64,000 bases of DNA from Sphingomonas natans. Its GTDB lineage: Bacteria; Pseudomonadota; Alphaproteobacteria; Sphingomonadales; Sphingomonadaceae. Made by a program: the position numbers and the translations under genes. Every line of letters begins with the position of its first letter. Position 1 is the first letter of the stretch. Location: positions 181,583-245,582 of the forward strand of contig NZ_JAUOTP010000007.1 in assembly GCF_030546695.1 (NCBI RefSeq), read 5' to 3'. Below, piece after piece: positions 31,381 through 39,975 of this stretch. The notes under the pieces are model-generated. The model made no database searches. It was not told the origin of the DNA and saw nothing but the letters and a program-made list of their open reading frames with translations.

Positions 31381-32247
31381 CTAGAAGGCGGCTTGCAGCT
31401 GCACGAACGCACCGCGCTGGCCCTTGACCGTCGCGACCGATCCAAGATCGGTATAAGCGACCGTTGCGGTGAGATTGTCGGTCAGCGCATAAGCGATGAA
31501 GGCATCGAACCAGTCGTCCTCGCGGGCAATGCCGAGATTGTCGGGCTTGCGGCGATATTCGCCGCCGATCGCGATCCGGCGCGACAGCTGCCACGCGGCC
31601 GAGCCTTCGAACTGGAGCGTCGCGGCGCGCTGCTTGTCGCCGCCGAAGCCAAGCAGGCCCATCTGGTTCGCCTTGGTCAGCCGCGCGGTCGCGCTGAGCA
31701 GGATGCTGCGCGACAGGAACAGGCGGCTGACGGTCGCATAATAATCCGCGCCCGAGGCGTGCTTCGCGCCGAGCGCGTGGACGATCGCATCGTTGTTGCT
31801 CGTCTTATACTGTGCGCCGATCGCGATGGCGGGAAGCGCGTCATAGACAAGATCGCCGGCGAGGCGGACCTTCGCCCCAAAAATGTCCTGCGCGAACCTG
31901 TAATTCGCGCCGAGGCCGAGCAAAGCGCCGATCCGGTTCGTGTCGAAGCGCTGGTGCGCGTAGGACAGTTCGATCCGGTCGCGGAAGCCCAGAGCGGCGC
32001 CGGCGCTGGCATAATCATAGTCCTTCACCGGAACGACCGTCGCGTGGGCTGACAGGCCGATCCCATCCGAGGTTTCGTTGCCGGCGATCACCGCCCAGGG
32101 CGTGAGGCCGCCGCCCGCGGCGCCGTCGAGCGACGAGATGCCGTTGGTCAGCAGCAGCTTGCCGCCGTTGCGAAGCGGCCTGGCCGCAGCCGGGCAGGAC
32201 AACAGCGCCAGAGCGGCGACGCAAGCGGAAGCGAATCGACGAGCCAT
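31381..32247 (-). CDS. DUF3034 outer-membrane protein
   Basis: A 288-residue exported protein (signal ending AAAR). It has the DUF3034 opening GGKLLLTNGISSLDGAAGGG and then repeated amphipathic beta strands ending in Phe (FVQLQAAF), so it is probably a small outer-membrane beta-barrel. ATG 32247 is used; a GTG at 32265 is possible, and neither has a clear ribosome binding site. The gene is first in an operon with the exported hemoglobin and divergent from the cupredoxin/c-di-GMP pair. Its function is unknown. Confidence 0.85.
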   Translation of the reverse strand: MARRFASACVAALALLSCPAAARPLRNGGKLLLTNGISSLDGAAGGGLTPWAVIAGNETSDGIGLSAHATVVPVKDYDYASAGAALGFRDRIELSYAHQRFDTNRIGALLGLGANYRFAQDIFGAKVRLAGDLVYDALPAIAIGAQYKTSNNDAIVHALGAKHASGADYYATVSRLFLSRSILLSATARLTKANQMGLLGFGGDKQRAATLQFEGSAAWQLSRRIAIGGEYRRKPDNLGIAREDDWFDAFIAYALTDNLTATVAYTDLGSVATVKGQRGAFVQLQAAF

Positions 32248-32346
32248 GATGCGGTTTCGATGCACGATCAGGGTTAATGATCCGTCATCCGCGGTCTCGC
32301 CGCGTCGTTAACAGCTTGTTGACGCCTGCCGCTTACCGCGTGCGTG

Positions 32347-32958
32347 ATGCGTATCCCGGTTCCTGCCTTGCTTCTGTTTGCCCTGTCCGCTCCGGCGTCG
32401 GCCGGCAGCCTCGATCTGCGGATCGTCGATCAGGCGGGGAAGCCCGTTCCCGATGCAGTGGTCACGGTCTATCCGGCCGGCGGCGTGCCGCGGGGTGGGT
32501 TCAGCTTCACGCCCGGACCGGTGATGACGCAGGAGAATATCGCCTTCGTGCCGCACGTCCTGATCGTGCCGGTCGGCGCGACGGTGCGCTTCCCGAACCA
32601 TGACAAGGTGCGCCACCACGTCTATTCCTTTTCGAAGCCGGCCCGGTTCGAGATCAAGCTGTTCGGCAAGGACGAGACGCGCAGCTACACCTTCACCACC
32701 GCGGGCACGGTGGCGCTGGGCTGCAACATCCACGATCAGATGAGCGGCTTCATCAAGGTGGTCGACACGCCCTTCGCCGCCAAGACCAATGCCGCGGGGC
32801 AGGCGAGCATCAGCGGGCTTGCGCTGGGGACCGCACAGGTGACCGTGTGGCACCCGAGCCTGCGCGCGAAAGACAATGAGCAGAAGTCGGTCGTGCCGAT
32901 CCCGGCCAGCGGCGCGGTCGCGCGGACGGTGACGCTGATCTTGCCTGCGCTCCGGTGA
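32347..32958 (+). CDS. Exported cupredoxin-like protein
   Basis: A 203-residue protein with a signal peptide (ending APASAG) and a plastocyanin-type fold. Likely type 1 copper ligands are His90 (VRHHVYSF), Cys126, His129 and Met132 (GCNIHDQM), all present. It is often annotated as a methylamine utilisation protein, but no methylamine dehydrogenase genes are here. A C-terminal carboxypeptidase-regulatory-like extension (NAAGQASISGLALGTAQVTV) follows. Its stop overlaps the start of the c-di-GMP enzyme by one base (TGATG), so the two are coupled. It is probably periplasmic and may pass electrons or a redox signal to its partner. Confidence 0.85.
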   Translation: MRIPVPALLLFALSAPASAGSLDLRIVDQAGKPVPDAVVTVYPAGGVPRGGFSFTPGPVMTQENIAFVPHVLIVPVGATVRFPNHDKVRHHVYSFSKPARFEIKLFGKDETRSYTFTTAGTVALGCNIHDQMSGFIKVVDTPFAAKTNAAGQASISGLALGTAQVTVWHPSLRAKDNEQKSVVPIPASGAVARTVTLILPALR

Positions 32959-35285
32959 TGCGGACGCGGCTGCCTTTCCCGACGAGCCGTTGGGCGATCG
33001 CCTTGTCCTCGCGCCTGACGGTCAAGCTTGTCCTGTTCTACGGAGCGATGTTCGCCGCCGCGGCTTTGCTCTCCTTGTGGGGGACGCGCGAGGCGATCCG
33101 CGCCAATGCCGAGCAGACGATCATCCGCGAGATGACCGTCGGCAGCAGCATCTTCGATCGCATCGCGGCGATGCAGATCGAGCAACTGCACCGCGCCGGC
33201 GAAGTGCTGGGCAGCGACTTTGGCTTCCGCGCGGCCGCCGCCACCGGCGACGCGCCGACGATCGAATCCGCGCTGGACAGTCTCGCCGGTCGGCTCAAGC
33301 TCAACCATGCGATGTTCGTCGCGCAGGACGGCACGATCACGGGCAAGCCGGGGGGCTTCACGCCACGGGATCGCGAGCGGCTGATCGCGGCGCTCAACGA
33401 AGGCAGCGAGACGGGCATCGCGCGCTGGGCGGGCGAGCCGCACATGGTCGCCGCCGCACCCGTCAAGGCGCCGATGCTGATCGGCTGGGTCGTCTTCGCG
33501 CGCGACATGAACATGGCCGACCTGCGCGCGCTGGCGCAGCTCTCGACCGCCGACCTACATCCGCGGATCGAGCCGCTCGCGCAGGTGCCGCCCAATTTGC
33601 GGCCGATCGGCGGGCGCGTGGCGGCGCCCGTGCAGATGACGGCGGATGGCGAGCGCATCCTCGTCCAGGCGCGGCCCGTCCAGAACTTCGGATCCGGCGA
33701 CGCGCAGCTGCTGGTGCTCGAATATAGCCTGACCCAGGCGATGCAGAGCTACATGCCGATCCTGTGGTCGCTGCTCGTGTTCGGGCTGCTGGGCCTGCTC
33801 GTGGCGCTGTGCGGGGTGGTGATCGCGTCGCGCAGCCTGACCCGGCCGATCCTCGCGCTCGCCGCCGCCGCGCGCCGGGTCAGCGAGGGCGAGCATGTCG
33901 AGGTGCCGGTCGAGACGCAGGACGAGATCGGGCTGCTCGCGAGCAGCTTCAACACGATGGTGCGCGATATCGCGACGCGCGAGCGGCAGATCGCGCATAT
34001 GGCCTTCCATGACGGGCTGACCGGGCTCGCCAACCGCACCCTGCTGCGCGAGCAATTGGCGCTGTCGTTCCAGAGCGGCGACCGGCGGGGCTTCGCCTTG
34101 TTCTGCCTCGATCTCGACAATTTCAAGTCGGTCAACGATACGCTCGGCCATCCCACCGGGGATGCTCTGCTGTGCGAGGTAGCCGCGCGGCTGAGCGCGG
34201 CCTGCCCGACGGGCTTCGTCGCGCGGCTCGGCGGCGACGAATTCGCGATCATCGTCCGGCGCGACGGCACGTCCGAGACGATGGTCGCGCGCGCGCTGAT
34301 CGCGGCGCTGGCCGAGCCGTTCGCGGTCAACGGCCATCGCATCGTCGTCGGCACGAGCATCGGCATCGCGCGCGCGCCGCAGGACGGCGAGGATGGCATC
34401 GCTTTGCTCAAGAATGCCGATCTCGCGCTGTACCGCGCCAAGAATGACGGCAAGGGCAGCTTCCGCTTCTTCGAGGCGGCGATGGACGCCGAGGCGCAGG
34501 AACGCCGATCGATGGAGATCGATCTCCACGAGGCGCTGCGCAACGGCGAGCTCGAACTCTATTTCCAGCCCTTGTTCGGGCTCTCGCAGAATCGCGTGAC
34601 CGCGTTCGAGGCGCTGCTGCGCTGGAATCACCCGACGCGCGGCATGGTCTCGCCGGTCGATTTCATTCCGCTCGCCGAGGAGACCGGGCTGATCCTGCCG
34701 ATCGGCGAATGGGTGCTGCACGAGGCGTGCCGCGCCGCGCGCACCTGGCCCGATCATATCCGCGTCGCGGTCAACGTCTCGCCCGTCCAGTTCCGCAGCG
34801 CCTCGCTCAACAGCGTCATCCTGCAGGCTCTGGCGTCGAGCGGGCTGCCGCCGCAGCAGCTGGAGCTGGAGGTGACCGAGAGCCTGTTCATCGAGAATGT
34901 CGAGGCGACTTTGGCCTCGCTCCATTCGCTGCGCGCGCTGGGCGTGCGGGTCGCGCTCGACGATTTCGGCACGGGCTATTCGTCGCTGAGCTATCTGCGC
35001 AGCTTCCCGTTCGACAAGCTCAAGATCGATCGGAGCTTCATCATCGATCTGCAGGCGAACAATGGCGCGACGGCGATGATCAAGGCGATTACCGGCCTCG
35101 CCGATGCGCTCGGCATCGAGACGACCGCCGAGGGCGTCGAGACGATCGACCAGCTCGATATTCTGCGCAAGCAGGGCTGCAGCCAGATCCAGGGCTTCTA
35201 TTTTAGCCGTCCGATCCGGGCCGGCGCGGTCGCCGATCTGATCCGCGAACTCGATTATCAGGAGCAGGCCGTCCAGGCCGCCTGA
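32958..35285 (+). CDS. Cache-HAMP-GGDEF-EAL c-di-GMP enzyme
   Basis: A 775-residue inner-membrane protein with a large periplasmic Cache-like sensor (about 45-250) between two membrane segments, a HAMP domain (about 290-345), a GGDEF domain and an EAL domain. GGDEF is intact (RLGGDEFAI, residues 425-429) and so is EAL (FEALLRW, 551-553, with DDFGTGYSSL later), so both synthesis and breakdown of c-di-GMP are possible. No RxxD inhibitory site is seen before GGDEF. It is coupled to the cupredoxin gene, so the sensor may read a copper/redox state in the periplasm. ATG 32958 is preferred over the overlapping GTG 32955. Confidence 0.92.
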   Translation: MRTRLPFPTSRWAIALSSRLTVKLVLFYGAMFAAAALLSLWGTREAIRANAEQTIIREMTVGSSIFDRIAAMQIEQLHRAGEVLGSDFGFRAAAATGDAPTIESALDSLAGRLKLNHAMFVAQDGTITGKPGGFTPRDRERLIAALNEGSETGIARWAGEPHMVAAAPVKAPMLIGWVVFARDMNMADLRALAQLSTADLHPRIEPLAQVPPNLRPIGGRVAAPVQMTADGERILVQARPVQNFGSGDAQLLVLEYSLTQAMQSYMPILWSLLVFGLLGLLVALCGVVIASRSLTRPILALAAAARRVSEGEHVEVPVETQDEIGLLASSFNTMVRDIATRERQIAHMAFHDGLTGLANRTLLREQLALSFQSGDRRGFALFCLDLDNFKSVNDTLGHPTGDALLCEVAARLSAACPTGFVARLGGDEFAIIVRRDGTSETMVARALIAALAEPFAVNGHRIVVGTSIGIARAPQDGEDGIALLKNADLALYRAKNDGKGSFRFFEAAMDAEAQERRSMEIDLHEALRNGELELYFQPLFGLSQNRVTAFEALLRWNHPTRGMVSPVDFIPLAEETGLILPIGEWVLHEACRAARTWPDHIRVAVNVSPVQFRSASLNSVILQALASSGLPPQQLELEVTESLFIENVEATLASLHSLRALGVRVALDDFGTGYSSLSYLRSFPFDKLKIDRSFIIDLQANNGATAMIKAITGLADALGIETTAEGVETIDQLDILRKQGCSQIQGFYFSRPIRAGAVADLIRELDYQEQAVQAA

Positions 35286-35340
35286 CAGCCGCCGTGCAGG
35301 CGTGCGTTGCCATTGGCGGCGTCTCCGCCGATGAAGGGGC

Positions 35341-35667
35341 ATGATCGCCCCCTCCCATCCCGCCAGCGCCCTCGAGGCGCGCATCGCCGCCGATCCGCGC
35401 TATGTCGCGCTCGTGCGCGATCGGCAGCGTTTCTCGTGGACGCTGACCGCGATCACCGTGATCGTCTATAGCAGCTTCATCTCGCTGATCGCATTCGACA
35501 AGCCGTTCATGGCGCGCTCGATCGGCGGGGGCACGACCAGCATCGCCGTGGTGCTGGGCGCGGCGATGCTGATCGGCACGATCGCGATCTGTGCCGTCTA
35601 CGTGCGGCGCGCCAACGGCGAATATGATGCGCGCCTCGCCGCTTTGCTGGCGGAGCTGGCGGCATGA
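35341..35667 (+). CDS. yjcH: DUF485 membrane protein (YjcH-like)
   Basis: A 108-residue inner-membrane protein with two transmembrane segments ([19 protein letters not shown] and [20 protein letters not shown]) and a charged N-terminus (VRDRQRFSW), as in YjcH. It overlaps the acetate symporter start by 4 bases, the standard yjcH-actP arrangement. AAGGGG lies just upstream of the ATG. It is thought to assist the symporter, with no known activity of its own. Confidence 0.88.
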   Translation: MIAPSHPASALEARIAADPRYVALVRDRQRFSWTLTAITVIVYSSFISLIAFDKPFMARSIGGGTTSIAVVLGAAMLIGTIAICAVYVRRANGEYDARLAALLAELAA

Positions 35668-37367
35668 TCCGCCGGCTGATGCTCACCACGGGCCTTACCG
35701 CGCTGCTGGGCTGGACGACGGGCGCGAGCGCGGAGATTACCGGCGCGATCACGCAGCAGCCGACCAACTGGACCGCGATCGCGATGTTCGGGGGCTTCGT
35801 CGCGATCACCTTGTGGATCACCGGCATGGCCGCGCGGCGGACGCGCACCGTCTCCGATTTCTATACGGGCGGGGGCATTACCGGCTTCCAGAACGGGCTG
35901 GCGATGGCGGGCGACTATTGTTCGGCCGCCTCCTTCCTCGGCATCACCTCGCAGATCTTCAACGATGGCTATGACGGGCTGATCTACGCGATCGGCTTCC
36001 TCGTCGGCTGGCCGATCGTGCTGTTTTTGATCGCCGAGAAACTGCGCAACCTCGGACGCTTCACCTTCGCCGACGTCGCCTCCTACCGCTTCCTGCAGGG
36101 GCCGGTGCGGAGCTTCTCGGCGGTCAGCACCTTGCTGGTCGTCGCTTTCTATCTAATCGCGCAGATGGTCGGCGCAGGGCAGCTCATCCAATTGCTGTTC
36201 GGCCTGCCCTATCTCTACGCGATCGTCGCCGTCGGCGGGCTGATGATGGTCTATGTCCTGTTCGGCGGCATGCGCGCGACATCGTGGGTGCAGATCATCA
36301 AGGCGGTGATGCTGCTCTGCGGGGCGACCTTCCTCGTGCTAGGCGTGATGGCGCATGTCGGCTTCTCGTTCGAAGCCCTGTTCGCGCGCGCGGTTGCGGT
36401 GAAGACGCGGGTCGCGCTGGAAAGCGGCCTCCCGCCCGGCGAGGCGGCAGCCAAGGGGCGCGCGATCATGGGGCCGGGCGGCTTCATCAAGGATCCGATC
36501 TCGGCGCTGTCGTTCGGCTTCGCGCTGATGCTCGGTACCGCCGGCCTGCCGCATATCCTGATGCGTTTCTTCACGGTTCCCGACGCGCGCGAGGCGCGCA
36601 AGTCGATCCTGTGGGCGACGGTCTGGATCGGCTATTTTTACGCTTTGACCTTCATCCTCGGCTTCGGCGCGATCGTGATGATCTCGTTCAATCCCGAATA
36701 TGTCGATGCGGCCGGCGCACTTCGCGGCGGCAACAACATGGCGGTGATGCACCTCGCCCATGCGACCGGCGGCAACCTGTTCCTGGGCTTCATCTCGGCG
36801 GTAGCCTTCGCGACGATCCTCGCCGTGGTCGCCGGCCTGACCCTGTCCGCCGCCTCGGCGATCAGCCACGACATCTATGCGAGCGTCATCCACAAGGGGG
36901 CCGCCGATCCGGTCAAGGAATTGCGCGTCTCGCGGATCACGACGATCCTGCTCGGCATCGCCGCGATCCTGCTGGGGATCGTGTTCCAGAAGCAGAATGT
37001 GGCGTTCATGGTCAGCCTCGCCTTCGCGCTCGCCGCGTCGGGCAATTTCCCGGTGCTGGTGATGTCGCTGCTGTGGAAGGGCTGCACGACCAAGGGCGCG
37101 GCGTGGGGCGGGGCGATCGGGCTGCTCAGCGCGTTCGTGCTGACCGTGCTGTCGCCCGTCATCTGGGTCGCGGTGTTCCATTTCGACCAGGCGGTCTTCC
37201 CGTACAGCTCGCCCGCGCTCTTCTCGGTGCCGGCCGCCTTCCTTGCGATCTGGGCGATCTCGGTGACGGATCGTTCGCCGCGCAGCGCGATCGACAAGGC
37301 CGGCTATCCCGAACAGCGGCTTCGGTCCGAGACCGGCATCGGTGTCCACAGCCCTGCTGCGCACTGA
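35664..37367 (+). CDS. actP: Sodium/acetate symporter ActP
   Basis: A 567-residue sodium:solute symporter for acetate and related short monocarboxylates. It has a cleavable N-terminal leader (ending GASA), about 13 membrane segments, the SSS-family [20 protein letters not shown] and the later [20 protein letters not shown]. It differs from other SSS members in the long N-terminus and the ActP-type [19 protein letters not shown]. It is coupled to the DUF485 gene. No acetyl-CoA synthetase gene is adjacent. Confidence 0.93.
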   Translation: MIRRLMLTTGLTALLGWTTGASAEITGAITQQPTNWTAIAMFGGFVAITLWITGMAARRTRTVSDFYTGGGITGFQNGLAMAGDYCSAASFLGITSQIFNDGYDGLIYAIGFLVGWPIVLFLIAEKLRNLGRFTFADVASYRFLQGPVRSFSAVSTLLVVAFYLIAQMVGAGQLIQLLFGLPYLYAIVAVGGLMMVYVLFGGMRATSWVQIIKAVMLLCGATFLVLGVMAHVGFSFEALFARAVAVKTRVALESGLPPGEAAAKGRAIMGPGGFIKDPISALSFGFALMLGTAGLPHILMRFFTVPDAREARKSILWATVWIGYFYALTFILGFGAIVMISFNPEYVDAAGALRGGNNMAVMHLAHATGGNLFLGFISAVAFATILAVVAGLTLSAASAISHDIYASVIHKGAADPVKELRVSRITTILLGIAAILLGIVFQKQNVAFMVSLAFALAASGNFPVLVMSLLWKGCTTKGAAWGGAIGLLSAFVLTVLSPVIWVAVFHFDQAVFPYSSPALFSVPAAFLAIWAISVTDRSPRSAIDKAGYPEQRLRSETGIGVHSPAAH

Positions 37368-37375
37368 GCCGCGAC

Positions 37376-37396
37376 GCCTCCGCTTGATGCGGAGGC
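37376..37396 (+). terminator. Hairpin after actP
   Basis: GCCTCCGC-TTGAT-GCGGAGGC is a perfect 8-bp stem 9 bases after the actP stop and about 20 bases before the next gene. No T-tract follows, so termination is probably partial. Confidence 0.45.
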
Positions 37397-37417
37397 CGGT
37401 GCGGTGCAGGAGGCGGC

Positions 37418-37786
37418 ATGAACCTCCACACGCGCGCCGTCGTCGCTGCCTCCGCTTATGCGATCGTCTCGAAACACAAGGCCGCCGGCCTGTTCGATCA
37501 TGCGGCCGGCCGCCATCTGAAGATTGCCGCCGAATGCCGCGGCGATCGCCTGCAGGGCTATGACGGGGAGCGCGAGGTGTCGTTCGGCGGCACGCTGCCC
37601 GATCTGTACGATCAGGGCGACAAGGCCTTCATCGCTTACCAAATCGAGGGATCGACGGTTCGAGGCTTCGATCGCGGATCGACGACATCCTTCGTCGCTA
37701 ACGTGACCGCCGAGCTCGTCCAGCTTTACGATCATAAAGAGAGCGCGTGGTTCGCGTTCACGGTCCAGAGGGCCGATCCGGAATAA
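37418..37786 (+). CDS. Conserved hypothetical protein, 122 aa
   Basis: A 122-residue soluble protein with no signal peptide or membrane segment. AGGAGG lies 5-6 bases upstream of the ATG and codon use is normal, so it is a real gene. The sequence (LHTRAVVAASAYAIVSKHK, GDRLQGYDGEREVSFGGTLP, FVANVTAELVQLYDHKESAW) suggests an alpha/beta domain followed by beta strands. I do not recognise the family. It follows actP and converges on the antiporter gene. Confidence 0.7.
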   Translation: MNLHTRAVVAASAYAIVSKHKAAGLFDHAAGRHLKIAAECRGDRLQGYDGEREVSFGGTLPDLYDQGDKAFIAYQIEGSTVRGFDRGSTTSFVANVTAELVQLYDHKESAWFAFTVQRADPE

Positions 37787-37809
37787 GGCGAGCGGCGGCC
37801 GCCCCGCCG

Positions 37810-39441
37810 TCAGCCGCGGTGGCGCAGCTCGGACAGATCGAGCTCGCGCGTCAGCTTGCGCGCGGTTTCGCTGCCGATCCGTTGCGCGCGGACGAGGTCC
37901 AAAATCGTGCCGCGCTCGGCCTTCACGCCGACCAGGCGGAACTCGCGAACGAGCTTCTCCTCAGCGCGCGTCGCGTCCGACAATCCCTGGCTGCGGCTCT
38001 CGATGCGCTCGCGATAGAGGTCCATGACCCGCGTGCCGGCGGTGGCGTAGCGATCCGCCTCGCCATGATCCTCGGCCAAGGCATGCTGGCGCTCCTCGAT
38101 GGCGCGGATCGCCGCTTCGGCCGCGGCGACGCGCGCGGCATCCTCTTCCGCCTGTTTCGATGGCTCGGGCGGCATGGTCAGGCCCTTCAGCAGGACCGGC
38201 AGCGCGACGCTCGCCAGCAGCAGCGAGACGATGATCACCCCGGCGGCGAGGAAGATGGCGAGATCGCGCGCCGGAAAGGGCGTGCCGTCATTGAGGACGA
38301 GCGGGATAGTCAGGACGCCGGCCAGCGTGATCGCGCCGCGAACGCCCGCGAACGACATCGCCGCGATGAGGCGCCAGCCGGGCGACGTCGCGACGGCACC
38401 GCGATTCTGTTTGCGCAGGATCGTCAGCCGGAGCGAGACCCAGACCCAGGCGAACCGCAAAGCCGCGAGCCCGGCGACGATCGCCAGGACATAGGCGCCG
38501 AGCCACCAGGGCGAGGCATGACCGGTGATCGCGACCGTCCGCGTCGATCCGGCGAGGATCGCGGGCAATTGCTCGCCGAGCACGACGAAGATGATGCCGT
38601 TGAGCGAGAACTGGATCGTGTCCCACACCGAATTGCGGCGCATCCGCGTGACCGCCATCGCCTGGCGCGAAATCTCGGCGAAGGTCATCGTCACGCCCGC
38701 GCTGACCGCGGCGAGGATGCCCGAGGCATGGAGATGCTCGGCGAGCAGATAGGAGCCGAACGGGATCAGCAGGCTGACGAGGATCTGAGAGCCCGTATCC
38801 TCGCCCCAGCGCGCCGTGACCCACGCCTTCGCGCGGCTGACGACGAGCGTCACCGCCACGCCGATCAGCAGGCCCGCGCCCGCGACCCAGACAAAGTTCA
38901 GCGCCGCGGCGCCGGCGGAGAAGGTTCCCGTCAGCGCCGCGGCGATCGCGAAGCGCAGGCAGACGAGGCCCGAGGCATCGTTGAGAAGCGATTCGCCCTC
39001 GAGGATGTGCATCATCCGCTTCGGAATAGGCACGCGCGACGCGATCGCCGAGACCGCGATCGGATCGGTCGGCGAGACCACCGCGGCGAGCGCGAACGCG
39101 ACCGCCAGCGGCATCGCCGGGATCATCCAGTGGATGAACACGCCCATGCCGACGATCGTCATGAGGACGAGGCCGAGCGCCAGTTCGACGACGGTCGCGA
39201 CGTCCTTCAGCAGCGCATCCTTCGGGATGCGCCAGCCGTCGAGGAACAGCAGAGGCGGCAGGAAGAGCAGCAGGAACAACTCGGGATCGAGATCGACGCG
39301 GTAGGAGGTCGACAGGCCGATGCCCGCGCCCAGCAGGATCTGCACGAGCGGAGCCGGCAGCGACACCGGGACCATCCGCGCGACCGCGCCGCTGACGACG
39401 ACCGCCAGCAGCAGGATGAGCACGATCGATACGCTGTCCAA
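37810..39441 (-). CDS. Na+/H+ antiporter, CPA1/NhaP type
   Basis: A 543-residue protein with about 12 membrane segments. It has the CPA1 features FALAAVVSPTDPIAVSAIA (the ion-site Asp region), EGESLLNDASGLV and SFAGVRGAITLAG. A 150-residue cytoplasmic C-terminal tail with charged helices follows (about 395-543), as in NhaP-like regulators. It would export Na+ or K+ in exchange for protons. It stands alone on the minus strand, downstream of a hairpin at 39485-39509. Confidence 0.92.
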   Translation of the reverse strand: MDSVSIVLILLLAVVVSGAVARMVPVSLPAPLVQILLGAGIGLSTSYRVDLDPELFLLLFLPPLLFLDGWRIPKDALLKDVATVVELALGLVLMTIVGMGVFIHWMIPAMPLAVAFALAAVVSPTDPIAVSAIASRVPIPKRMMHILEGESLLNDASGLVCLRFAIAAALTGTFSAGAAALNFVWVAGAGLLIGVAVTLVVSRAKAWVTARWGEDTGSQILVSLLIPFGSYLLAEHLHASGILAAVSAGVTMTFAEISRQAMAVTRMRRNSVWDTIQFSLNGIIFVVLGEQLPAILAGSTRTVAITGHASPWWLGAYVLAIVAGLAALRFAWVWVSLRLTILRKQNRGAVATSPGWRLIAAMSFAGVRGAITLAGVLTIPLVLNDGTPFPARDLAIFLAAGVIIVSLLLASVALPVLLKGLTMPPEPSKQAEEDAARVAAAEAAIRAIEERQHALAEDHGEADRYATAGTRVMDLYRERIESRSQGLSDATRAEEKLVREFRLVGVKAERGTILDLVRAQRIGSETARKLTRELDLSELRHRG

Positions 39442-39484
39442 ATCTTCGCTCCGGCCTGCAGGAGCATGCCAATTAGGGAGCGAA

Positions 39485-39509
39485 GGGTGCCCGGGGCAAC
39501 CCCGGACCC
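39485..39509 (-). terminator. Hairpin between receiver-like gene and antiporter
   Basis: CCGGGG-CAA-CCCCGG extended by GGGT/ACCC with a 2-base bulge gives a stable hairpin downstream (minus strand) of the 39555 gene and upstream of the antiporter. It is a likely terminator for the former; no T-tract. Confidence 0.45.
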
Positions 39510-39554
39510 GAAACCAGCGCTACGCTTCGCGCAGGAAGCGGCGCCTGACGGGGA

Positions 39555-39929
39555 TCAGGGCGTACCCCGGCGGCACAGCGTCATCAGCCGATCGATGACC
39601 TGATAAGAGGCGAAAGGCGCGTGCATCCAGGCATAAGGGCCGGGTAGCGACGGGGCGGCCTGGCCGCCGACGAACAGCACCGGAAAGGGCAGGGTCTGCG
39701 CCATCAGCGCGACCCCGGCTTCGGGCGTGAGATCGACCGCGACGCAGCCGACGATCGACGCCAGATCCTCTTCGGGCACGAGCGTCGCCAACTCCTCGGG
39801 CACACCCGTCGCGGTGACCAGCGAGACCCCGCAAAACTCCAGGGACCGGCGAATATAAGCCGCGTTGAAACTGTCCTGCCCCGACAGGAGCAACACTTTT
39901 CCCGGGAACATGCCTGTCGGCCAAAGCAT
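39555..39929 (-). CDS. Degenerate receiver-like protein
   Basis: A 124-residue protein that resembles a response-regulator receiver but is degenerate: VLLLSGQDSFNAAYIRRSLE lacks the paired acidic residues, an Asp is kept in CVAVDLTPEAG, and the usual KPF reads APF (MHAPFASYQVIDRLM). The start is ATG 39929, with GGGAGG upstream. It follows the glycosyltransferase/mutase fusion by 46 bases on the same strand. A non-phosphorylated regulatory or binding role is possible. The fold assignment is tentative. Confidence 0.6.
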   Translation of the reverse strand: MLWPTGMFPGKVLLLSGQDSFNAAYIRRSLEFCGVSLVTATGVPEELATLVPEEDLASIVGCVAVDLTPEAGVALMAQTLPFPVLFVGGQAAPSLPGPYAWMHAPFASYQVIDRLMTLCRRGTP

Positions 39930-39975
39930 CTCGAATCTTCCTCCCTTGCAACGCAAGGTTTCAGGCAGTGGACGG

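Noticed and set aside
37747..39603. 618-residue plus-strand open frame over the antiporter gene
   Set aside because: The sequence is extremely rich in Asp, Arg and His with no fold signal; the minus frame is a clear CPA1 antiporter.
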